Shown: piece by piece, positions 57,001 to 64,000 of the stretch
How the letters are laid out: every line of letters begins with the position of its first letter
Position numbering within the stretch: the stretch's first letter is position 1
From: Ruegeria sp. YS9
GTDB lineage: Bacteria; Pseudomonadota; Alphaproteobacteria; Rhodobacterales; Rhodobacteraceae
Direction: 5' to 3'
NCBI RefSeq assembly: GCF_024628725.1
Contig: NZ_CP102409.1
Coordinates: 191,501-255,500, forward strand
Length of the DNA stretch: 64,000 bases
The notes under the pieces: generated by a model
What the model was told of the DNA's origin: nothing
Databases searched by the model: none
Seen by the model: only the letters and a program-made list of their open reading frames with translations
Position numbers and translations under genes: made by a program

Positions 57001-57018
57001 GGGTGTTCTGGAACACCC
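57001..57018. repeat. inverted repeat in the moeB-peptidase gap
   Basis: GGGTGTTC (57001-57008) and GAACACCC (57011-57018) form a perfect 8-bp stem with a 2-base loop in DNA terms. No T-tract. It could be an operator or a weak terminator of moeB. Confidence 0.5.
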
Positions 57019-57057
57019 GGCCATGGCGACATAGCTATGGGATCAAAGGAGATCCGC

Positions 57058-59073
57058 ATGACCAACCCGATCCTGTCCAATTGGACCACACCGTTTGAAA
57101 TCGCCCCTTTTTCCGATATCTCGGATGATGATTTCTCGCCCGCACTGGAGCAGGCGATGAAAGAGCATAACGCCGAGATTGATGCGATAGCTGCAAATCC
57201 GGATACCCCCACATTCGCCAACACGATCGAGGCGCTCGAGGCCGCGGGTGGGCAACTGGACAAGGTCCTGTCGGTGTTCTTCACGATTGCGGGCGCGGAC
57301 AGCAACCCAAAGCGGGAAGAACTGCAACGCGCGTTTTCCCCCAGGCTTTCAGCGCACTTTTCGGGCATTTCTTCAAACAAATCGCTGTTCAAGCGTGTTG
57401 CCGACCTATGGGCACGGCGCGATGATCTTGACCTGACCGAGGAGCAGGCGCGTGTTCTGATGTTGACCCACCGGGGTTTTGTGCGTGCCGGCGCGGCCTT
57501 GGAGGGGGACGAAGACGCCCGTATGCAAGAGATCAAGTCGCGCCTCGCGTCGCTGGGCACGGCGTTTACCCAGAACCTGCTGGCGGATGAGCGGGACTGG
57601 TTCATGGATCTGACCGAAGAGGATCTGAACGGCCTGCCGGATTTCGTCGTGGACGCGGCACGTGCCGCGGGGCAGGAGAAGAAAGCCAAGGGACCAGTGG
57701 TCACCTTGTCACGGTCGCTGATCGTGCCATTCCTACAGTTTTCGCCCCGGCGGGAGCTGCGCGAAAAAGCCTATCGTGCCTGGGCCGCGCGCGGTGCCAA
57801 TGGGGGCGAGACCGACAACCGAGACATCGCGGCCGAGATCCTGGCCTTGCGCGAAGAGCGCTCCAAGCTTCTGGGCTATGACACGTTCGCCGACTACAAG
57901 CTGGAAACCGAGATGGCGCGCACGCCGGATCGGGTGCGTGAGCTTTTGATGCAGGTATGGGAACCGGCCAAGTCCCGCGCAGATGCTGACGCGGATGTTC
58001 TGACGCAGATGATGCAGGAAGACGGCATCAACGGCCCGCTGGAAGCCTGGGATTGGCGGTACTACGCTGAAAAGCGGCGCAAGGCGGAACACGATCTGGA
58101 TGAGGCCGCGTTGAAACCCTATCTGCAACTGGATCGCATGATCGAGGCTTCGTTTGCCTGCGCCAACCGGCTTTTCGGGCTGGAATTCAAACCGTTGGAC
58201 GTACCCCTCTATCACCCGGATTGCCGGGCTTGGGACGTTACCCGCGACGGGCAGCATATTGCCGTGTTTATCGGAGACTACTTTGCACGAGGGTCCAAGC
58301 GGTCAGGTGCCTGGTGCAGCGCGATGAGGGCACAGGCCAAATTCCCAAAGAAGCAGACACCGGTTGTCATCAATGTCTGCAACTTCGCCAAGGGGGATCC
58401 CGCCTTGCTGTCCTATGATGACGCGCGGACCCTGTTTCATGAATTCGGCCATGCCCTGCACCAGATGCTGTCCAACGTGACATATGAAAGCATCTCGGGC
58501 ACGTCGGTCGCGCGCGATTTCGTGGAATTGCCCAGCCAGCTTTACGAACATTGGCTGGAAGTGCCAGAGGTCCTTGCCGAATTTGCGACCCATGCGGAAA
58601 CGGGCGAGCCGATGCCGCAGGAAATGCTGCAAAAGGTGCTGAAGGCGGCCAATTTCGATCAGGGATTCCAGACGGTGGAATATGTCGCCTCGGCCCTTGT
58701 CGATCTGGCCTTCCACGATGGCGAGGCACCGGCAGATCCGATGGCGAAACAGTCGGAAGTTCTGGCCGGGTTGGGGATGCCGAAGGCCATTGGAATGCGC
58801 CACTCCACTCCGCATTTCGCGCATGTCTTCGCAGGCGACGGCTACAGCTCGGGGTATTACAGCTATATGTGGTCCGAAGTGATGGATGCCGACGCCTTTG
58901 CCGCCTTTGAAGAGGCGGGTGGTGCCTTTGACCCCGAACGCGCCAAGGCGCTGGAGGACAACATCCTGTCCACTGGCGGTTCGCGCGAGGCAGAAGACCT
59001 GTACCTGGCGTTCCGGGGAAGATTGCCGGGGGTTGACGCCCTGTTGAAAGGCCGCGGTCTGATCGCGGCCTGA
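57058..59073 (+). CDS. M3 family peptidase (oligopeptidase A/Dcp type)
   Basis: 671 residues, zincin fold: HEFGHALHQML with HExxH (about 460), plus the downstream ARDFVELPSQLYEHW Glu ligand and HFAHVFAGDGYSSGYYSYMWS near the end. Cleaves short peptides in the cytoplasm; no signal peptide. ATG at 57058 follows AAAGGAGATCC; 7 more codons are open upstream. Confidence 0.95.
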   Translation: MTNPILSNWTTPFEIAPFSDISDDDFSPALEQAMKEHNAEIDAIAANPDTPTFANTIEALEAAGGQLDKVLSVFFTIAGADSNPKREELQRAFSPRLSAHFSGISSNKSLFKRVADLWARRDDLDLTEEQARVLMLTHRGFVRAGAALEGDEDARMQEIKSRLASLGTAFTQNLLADERDWFMDLTEEDLNGLPDFVVDAARAAGQEKKAKGPVVTLSRSLIVPFLQFSPRRELREKAYRAWAARGANGGETDNRDIAAEILALREERSKLLGYDTFADYKLETEMARTPDRVRELLMQVWEPAKSRADADADVLTQMMQEDGINGPLEAWDWRYYAEKRRKAEHDLDEAALKPYLQLDRMIEASFACANRLFGLEFKPLDVPLYHPDCRAWDVTRDGQHIAVFIGDYFARGSKRSGAWCSAMRAQAKFPKKQTPVVINVCNFAKGDPALLSYDDARTLFHEFGHALHQMLSNVTYESISGTSVARDFVELPSQLYEHWLEVPEVLAEFATHAETGEPMPQEMLQKVLKAANFDQGFQTVEYVASALVDLAFHDGEAPADPMAKQSEVLAGLGMPKAIGMRHSTPHFAHVFAGDGYSSGYYSYMWSEVMDADAFAAFEEAGGAFDPERAKALEDNILSTGGSREAEDLYLAFRGRLPGVDALLKGRGLIAA

Positions 59074-59075
59074 AA

Positions 59076-60008
59076 TCAGTAGCCCAATGTGCGATCCACC
59101 AGGTGCACGAAGGGCTCTCCGGCTTCGCCACGCCGGATGTTTTCGCAAATGACCTGCGCGGCTGTGACCGGGCGGGTCTCGGACGCGATATGAGGGGTCA
59201 CGGTCACGTTCGGATGTGACCAATACGGGTGGTCGGGGGGCAGGGGCTCGACCCGGAACACATCCAGCGTCGCGTGACCGACCTGACCCGAGTTCAAGGC
59301 ATCCAGCAGCGCTTCGTCATCAATCAGGGGCCCGCGACCCGGGTTGATGATCCGCGCGCCTTTGGGCAGCAGGGCCAGCGTTTCAGCATTCAACGCGTTT
59401 TCCGTGGCAGCGGTGTCAGGCAGCAGCAGAACCAGTATCTCGGCCCGGGAAAGCGCATCACGCAGCCCGTCGGGACCGTGCAGACAGGTTACGCCGGGGA
59501 TGTCCTTGGCGGTGCGGCTCCAACCAGTGACCGTGAAATTCAGCGAGGCCAGGGCGCGGGCCGCGGCTTCACCCAACGCGCCGAGGCCCAGAATGCACAG
59601 GTTGCGCTGCTGCGCCAAAGGTGGGGCATCCGGGGCCCAGACGCCATCCTGGATGGTGATGTGGCGATCCATTCCCAGATGATAGCGCAGCACATGGCCC
59701 ACCACCCACTCGGTCATTCCCTGCGTCAGCCCGTGATCCACCATCCGTGCCAATGGGACGCTCAGCGTGTCATTGTCCGCGATCTTTTCGACACCGGCCC
59801 AAAGGCTCAGAACCGCCTTCAGGCGCGAAAAGGGCGAAAAATCCAGTAACCCGCCATTCGGAGCGTAGACAACGTAATCAACCTGATCCGGGTCAAACTC
59901 CGTACTGATCTCCGCCTCTACGCCAGCTTCTGCAAGGTATCGAGTGAGCAGCGGTTCATACACGGGCCACAGGGCAGGGCGCGCGGAAAACAGAACGTTT
60001 ACGGGCAT
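59076..60008 (-). CDS. ghrA: glyoxylate/hydroxypyruvate reductase A-like D-2-hydroxyacid dehydrogenase
   Basis: 310 residues, D-isomer specific family: LGLGALGEAAARALASLNFTV (NAD(P) loop), LPKGARIINPGRGPLIDDEALL with the catalytic Arg region, and HPNVTVTPHIASET (catalytic His). Closest in layout to GhrA, acting on glyoxylate or hydroxypyruvate; substrate not proven. Its 3' end meets the peptidase gene at 59073 with 2 bp between. Confidence 0.86.
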   Translation of the reverse strand: MPVNVLFSARPALWPVYEPLLTRYLAEAGVEAEISTEFDPDQVDYVVYAPNGGLLDFSPFSRLKAVLSLWAGVEKIADNDTLSVPLARMVDHGLTQGMTEWVVGHVLRYHLGMDRHITIQDGVWAPDAPPLAQQRNLCILGLGALGEAAARALASLNFTVTGWSRTAKDIPGVTCLHGPDGLRDALSRAEILVLLLPDTAATENALNAETLALLPKGARIINPGRGPLIDDEALLDALNSGQVGHATLDVFRVEPLPPDHPYWSHPNVTVTPHIASETRPVTAAQVICENIRRGEAGEPFVHLVDRTLGY

Positions 60009-60023
60009 CGGGGGCCTTTCAGA

Positions 60024-61163
60024 TCAGCGGGGGCGATGGATATGAGCGCTTTGGACGATGCCGAACGCGGCCATCAGCACCAGCATGGCCGATCCGCCAT
60101 AGCTGACCATGGGCAGTGGGACGCCCACGACCGGTGCCATGCCCATCACCATCGACATGTTGACGGCAAAGAACAAGAAGAAGTTCAGCGCGATGCCCAG
60201 AGTAACCAGAGAGGAGAACCGATCCTTGGTGGCCAGCGCGGTCGCCATGCAGAACACAAGGATCAGGGCGTAGAGAACCAAGAGCGTGATGCCCCCGACA
60301 AAGCCGAACTCCTCGGCGAGGGTGGTGAAGATGAAATCGGTGTGTTTCTCGGGCAGGAAGTTCAGCCGGGATTGTGTACCCTGCATGAAACCACGCCCGT
60401 TCCAGCCCCCCGATCCAAGGGCGATCTTGGATTGCGTGATGTGATACCCGGCACCCAGAGGATCGGTAGAGGGGTCGAGAAACGTGTCGATCCGGCGGAA
60501 CTGATAATCCTTGAGCAACTGCCATTCGGTCCCGCGACTGTTGAACACGGCGGCGATCAGGCCCACGACGGCGGCAATGACGGCTGCAAAATACGCCCAG
60601 TGCACACCCGCAAGAAACATCAGCCCTCCACCGGCGGCCAACAGCAGGATCGACGTGCCGAGATCCGGTTGCTTAAGAACAAGCAAGGTGGGCAGAACAA
60701 TCAGGGCCACGGGGATGAAGACCCACAGAGGGCGGGACGTCTTGTGCGATGGAAGCCAGTCGTAATACGCCGCCAGAACCATGACCAGGGCCACCTTCAT
60801 GACCTCTGAGGGCTGAAGGCGCATGAACCCAAGGTCGATCCAGCGCTGTGCGCCCATGCCGATGGTGCCGAACAATTCCACGAATACCAGCAATGCGACC
60901 GACCCGAGATAGGCCAGAACGGACATGTTGCGCCAGAACCAGATCGGAACCAGAGCAATGATGAACATCGCGATCAGGCCAAGCCCGAACCTCTCCATCT
61001 GTGGCTCGGCCCAGGGTGTCCACGACCCGCCTGCAACTGAATACAGCATCAGGAACCCAGCGCTGGCGGTGCTGATCAGCAGCAGGGTCAGCGGCCAGTT
61101 CATGTACAGGAACTTCCGAAACCCCGACGGCGTGGATTTCACGGCATATTCTAGATAGCTCAT
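60024..61163 (-). CDS. rodA: rod shape-determining SEDS protein
   Basis: 379 residues, about ten helices, SEDS family peptidoglycan glycosyltransferase: FLEYAVKS... start, GSGGWNGRGFMQGTQSRLNFLPEKHTDFIF (the SEDS loop with conserved acidic/basic residues), VNMSMVMGMAPVVGVPLPMVSYGGSAML near the end. Works with PBP2. Overlaps mrdA by 4 bp. Confidence 0.95.
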   Translation of the reverse strand: MSYLEYAVKSTPSGFRKFLYMNWPLTLLLISTASAGFLMLYSVAGGSWTPWAEPQMERFGLGLIAMFIIALVPIWFWRNMSVLAYLGSVALLVFVELFGTIGMGAQRWIDLGFMRLQPSEVMKVALVMVLAAYYDWLPSHKTSRPLWVFIPVALIVLPTLLVLKQPDLGTSILLLAAGGGLMFLAGVHWAYFAAVIAAVVGLIAAVFNSRGTEWQLLKDYQFRRIDTFLDPSTDPLGAGYHITQSKIALGSGGWNGRGFMQGTQSRLNFLPEKHTDFIFTTLAEEFGFVGGITLLVLYALILVFCMATALATKDRFSSLVTLGIALNFFLFFAVNMSMVMGMAPVVGVPLPMVSYGGSAMLVLMAAFGIVQSAHIHRPR

Positions 61164-63109
61164 GCGCGGTCCTTTCCGTCTGGACGCGCTTTGGGACGAC
61201 GGTCGCCCTCGAGCCGTTTTTGCTGTTCCTTGATGCGCTCGCGGTCGGCAACCGGATATGCCTCAAGCGGCGGAGTACCGTTGTAGAGCGCCTGAAGCAT
61301 GATATCGCGGGCCACCGGTGCCGCCGCCTTGGACCCGCCGCCGCCATGTTCAACGACCACGGCAACCGCGTATTTCGGATTGTCATAGGGCGCGAAGCAG
61401 ACGAACAACGCGTGGTCGCGACGTTCCCATGGCAGGTCTTCGTTGCGGATCACGCCGGCGGCACGTTCGGCCTTGGTGATGTTTCGAACCTGACTGGTGC
61501 CGGTTTTGCCGGCCATGCGGAACTCGTCCGCGATGATGCGGCTGCGATAGGCAGTCCCCCGCCGGTCGTTCGAGACCGAATACATGGCCTTGCGCACCTG
61601 TTCCAGATTGTAGGAGTTGATGCCCAGCGGTTCCCCCGCGCCCGAAGTCTGTTCGATACCGTCGATCGAACGCACAAGCCGCGGTGTCACAGATCGGCCG
61701 GTGGCGATACGAGCCGTCATTACGGCCAGTTGCAACGGTGAGGCCAGCATGAACCCTTGCCCGATGGACGCGTTGGCCGTGTCGCCCACCAGCCAATCCT
61801 GACCGTGTGTTCGCTGCTTCCATTCCTGATTGGGGGCAAGTCCAGCGGCAACCGCCGACATCGGAATATCGTGCTTGACGCCCAGCCCCAATGTACGGGC
61901 CATCTCGGATATCTTGTCGATGCCCACCCGCAAGGCCACGTCGTAGTAATAGACGTCGCAGCTGCGTTTCAGCGACAGGTTCAGATCAACCGTGCCATGC
62001 CCGCCGCGTTTCCAGCAGTGGAACCGGCGGCTGCCGACCTTCAGGTGCCCGGGGCAATACACTGTGTTTCCGGGGCCTATCACGCCAGCCTCCAGCGCGG
62101 CCAATGCAGTGACCATCTTGAACGTCGACCCCGGGGGATAAGTGCCTTGCACGGACTTGTTGGCCAGGGGGCGATACTTGTCCTGCGTCAACGCCCGATA
62201 ATCAGCGACCGAGATACCGCGCACAAACAGATTTGGATCGAAACTGGGTGTAGAGCTGACGGCGCGCAGATCCCCGGTTTCGCAATCCAGAACAATGGCA
62301 GCCGCGCTTTCACCTGCCAGCCGCGCTTGCGCGTATTGTTGCAGGTCGGCATCGATCGTCAATTGCAGGTCCGCACCCGGCTGACCTTCCTGCCGGTCCA
62401 GTTCGCGCATGACGCGCCCGGTGGCGTTGACTTCGACACGCTTTGCGCCGGCTTTGCCACGCAAGGCAATTTCCTGTTTGGCCTCCAACCCGACCTTGCC
62501 GATCTGGAACCGGGGAATCCGCAAAACCGGCTCGGGGTCTTCGAGCTTGCTGAGATCATAGTCGCTGACCGGGCCGACATAGCCGACGATATGGGCGAAA
62601 TCCTCATAGCGTGGGTATTGTCGCGTCAGGCCGACCTCGGGCGTCACACCCGGCAGGGCCGGGGCATTGACCGCGACTTTCGAGATGTCTTCCCAAGTGA
62701 CCTGATCCGCCAGAGTCACTGGCAGGAACGGCGCTGATCGGCGCATTTCGGTCCGGGCGCGCTCGATCTCATCATCGTTCAGCGGGATGAGTTCCGACAA
62801 TTTGGCAATCACCTTGTCGACGTCACCTGCGTCTTCACGCACGATGACGATGCGATAGGATGGTGAGTTCTGACCGATGATCTGCCCGTTGCGGTCATAG
62901 ATACGTCCACGGGTTGGCGGGATCAGTCGAATGTTGATGCGGTTTTCTTCGGCCAGCAGGCGATATTCGTCGGCCTGATCCACCTGCATGAAGCGCATCC
63001 GTGCGGCCAGCCCGCCGATAAAAGCCGCCTGCAAACCGCCCAGCAGCAGCGCCCGGCGTGGCAGGCGTTTATAGGCAAGGCCCGGCGACTTGGGTTTGCG
63101 TTGCTTCAT
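61160..63109 (-). CDS. mrdA: penicillin-binding protein 2 (peptidoglycan transpeptidase)
   Basis: 649 residues. Amino-terminal membrane helix (about 18-38), PBP dimer domain, transpeptidase with PPGSTFKM (SxxK), the SCD-type motif (RSCDVYYYD) and GKTGTSQV (KTG). Forms the elongasome with RodA. ATG at 63109 overlaps the mreD stop by 4 bp; the long frame upstream overlaps mreD and is not coding. Confidence 0.96.
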   Translation of the reverse strand: MKQRKPKSPGLAYKRLPRRALLLGGLQAAFIGGLAARMRFMQVDQADEYRLLAEENRINIRLIPPTRGRIYDRNGQIIGQNSPSYRIVIVREDAGDVDKVIAKLSELIPLNDDEIERARTEMRRSAPFLPVTLADQVTWEDISKVAVNAPALPGVTPEVGLTRQYPRYEDFAHIVGYVGPVSDYDLSKLEDPEPVLRIPRFQIGKVGLEAKQEIALRGKAGAKRVEVNATGRVMRELDRQEGQPGADLQLTIDADLQQYAQARLAGESAAAIVLDCETGDLRAVSSTPSFDPNLFVRGISVADYRALTQDKYRPLANKSVQGTYPPGSTFKMVTALAALEAGVIGPGNTVYCPGHLKVGSRRFHCWKRGGHGTVDLNLSLKRSCDVYYYDVALRVGIDKISEMARTLGLGVKHDIPMSAVAAGLAPNQEWKQRTHGQDWLVGDTANASIGQGFMLASPLQLAVMTARIATGRSVTPRLVRSIDGIEQTSGAGEPLGINSYNLEQVRKAMYSVSNDRRGTAYRSRIIADEFRMAGKTGTSQVRNITKAERAAGVIRNEDLPWERRDHALFVCFAPYDNPKYAVAVVVEHGGGGSKAAAPVARDIMLQALYNGTPPLEAYPVADRERIKEQQKRLEGDRRPKARPDGKDRA

Positions 63110-63645
63110 GCCCTGCCTCCTACGGCTCCGGCATCCGCAGCAGACAGGCGGTGGACGCCAAATACGCTTTGGGTCAGCAGCACGATGACCGGGTAGAAGG
63201 CGATTGTCAGCACAAGTTGAATCACCACTGGCCACAAGGCGGCCTGCTGCACCGACAAGATCGACAGAACGACTCGGTTCATCAAAAACACCATGGCAAT
63301 CACCACACCGACCGACACCCATTCTCCGACAAATCCAGTGTCCTTCATACCCGGAGCGGCGGCGCGCAGATAGGCTGCGCCAAACACCACCAAGGCGGCC
63401 AGAAGGCCGGGCGGGCGTTGCAGCAGCAGATCCGCCATCAGCATGACAAACGCGACCAACAGGGTGGGCACATAATCAGGCCGCCGCAACACCCAGGCAA
63501 AGGTCAGCGCAATCAGCACATCGGGAAAGGGCCAGCGATCCGGTTGCGCATCAAGCGGCAGCAAATGCAGGAACAGCACGACAAAAGCCAGTGCCGCGTA
63601 AAGGCTGCGCATGGCCCAGTTGTATGAGGCGGGCCTATCCATCAC
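63106..63645 (-). CDS. mreD: rod shape-determining protein MreD
   Basis: 179 residues, five to six helices, with the LFLHLLPLDAQPDRWPFPDVLIALTFAW MreD segment split at charged turns. Links MreBC to the elongasome. Overlaps the mreC 3' end by 11 bp and mrdA by 4 bp. Confidence 0.9.
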   Translation of the reverse strand: MMDRPASYNWAMRSLYAALAFVVLFLHLLPLDAQPDRWPFPDVLIALTFAWVLRRPDYVPTLLVAFVMLMADLLLQRPPGLLAALVVFGAAYLRAAAPGMKDTGFVGEWVSVGVVIAMVFLMNRVVLSILSVQQAALWPVVIQLVLTIAFYPVIVLLTQSVFGVHRLSAADAGAVGGRA

Positions 63646-64000
63646 TTACCTCATCCGGTACAAGCGCAGTTTCTGGTCGCGTTGGCCCGACGATCCCACC
63701 CGGATCCTGAATTGGTGGGGGCGAATGGAAGCGCAGAACACGAAGAAACTCGAGCCGTTCAAAATCCGCCGAAAGGCGAACGCGCAGGCGGCCGCCCGGA
63801 TCCGCGGCGATCTGGCCGATCAGCAGACCTGCCGGAAAAACGCCACCGTCGCCGGATGTGATCACTCGATCACCGGGACGGACCAGCTCTCGGTTTTCCA
63901 GGAACTCGACCACTGGGGCCGGGGTGTTATCTCCTTTGATCAGTGCGGTCTGGCCAGAAGGCTGGATCGTTGCCGGAATGGCGCTGGTCGCGTCCGTCAC
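63635..64000 (-). CDS. mreC: rod shape-determining protein MreC, carboxy-terminal part
   Basis: Only the carboxy-terminal 121 codons are inside the window; the start lies beyond the right edge. The VVEFLENRELVRPGDRVITSGDGGVFPAGLLIG segment (in parts) is the MreC beta-barrel end and is followed by a Pro-rich tail. Bitopic cell-shape protein of the elongasome. Order mreC-mreD-mrdA-rodA fits the usual mre cluster. Confidence 0.92.
   Translation of the reverse strand: MTDATSAIPATIQPSGQTALIKGDNTPAPVVEFLENRELVRPGDRVITSGDGGVFPAGLLIGQIAADPGGRLRVRLSADFERLEFLRVLRFHSPPPIQDPGGIVGPTRPETALVPDEVSDG

Overview
The window looks like chromosomal DNA of an alphaproteobacterium of the Rhodobacterales, most likely a marine Roseobacter-group member close to Ruegeria. 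The reasons are the high G+C content, the ethylmalonyl-CoA pathway genes (ccr, ecm, mch and an Mcl2-type thioesterase) lying near the TCA-cycle operons, an RpoHII-type sigma factor, an H-NS/HvrA-like protein, and a luxR-luxI pair directly after ccr. The overall order (sucA/sucD/sucC/mdh, mch, sdh, ecm, ccr, luxRI) resembles what I recall of Ruegeria pomeroyi; this is recall, not a search. I saw no tRNA, rRNA, CRISPR array, insertion sequence or phage gene.

0-6.4 kb (minus strand): TCA operon mdh | sucC - sucD - sucA. The suc genes are interleaved with a lipoprotein, a family 25 glycosyltransferase, a periplasmic protein of unknown function and a DUF805 membrane protein. A duplicated 59-bp start of sucD lies upstream of the glycosyltransferase. 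6.6-11.2 kb: TauE/SafE permease, malyl-CoA thioesterase, NnrU-like protein, DUF1737, mesaconyl-CoA hydratase and a DUF1194 protein. 11.4-16.2 kb (plus strand): sdhCDA and sdhB, with a methyltransferase and a sulfotransferase-like gene between sdhA and sdhB. The sucC and sdhC leaders share a paired palindrome, TGTGATCACA, with the same 21-bp spacing. 16.3-23.8 kb: small ORFs, DUF1989, deoD, H-NS-like gene, ethylmalonyl-CoA mutase, an acyltransferase and crotonyl-CoA carboxylase/reductase. 23.9-27.9 kb: quorum-sensing locus (small ORF, luxR, luxI) with two perfect TTAA-N7-TTAA (CtrA-type) sites, then a RecD-like helicase and an SDR.

27.9-35.4 kb (minus): TIGR02186 protein with two tandem TauE/SafE permeases, then a BMP-type nucleoside ABC transporter (two permeases, double ATPase, binding protein). 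35.5-42.6 kb: housekeeping genes (rimI, tsaB, Nfu, isomerase, USP, aminotransferase, trpS), a rhomboid-like protein lacking catalytic residues, and murJ. 42.6-52.4 kb: glnD, LpoA-like lipoprotein, rsmI, yraN, gshB, comM, a GST with a Cys-rich tail, a phosphatase and cobU. 52.4-59.1 kb (plus): rpoHII with a sigma-E-like promoter, ChaN-like protein, coaBC, dut, moeB-like gene and an M3 peptidase. 59.1-64 kb (minus): ghrA-like dehydrogenase and the cell-shape cluster mreC(partial)-mreD-mrdA-rodA.

Functionally, the left third is central carbon metabolism. The TCA operons and the ethylmalonyl-CoA pathway together would allow growth on acetate or other C2/C4 compounds. The right half is mostly conserved housekeeping with few accessory features.
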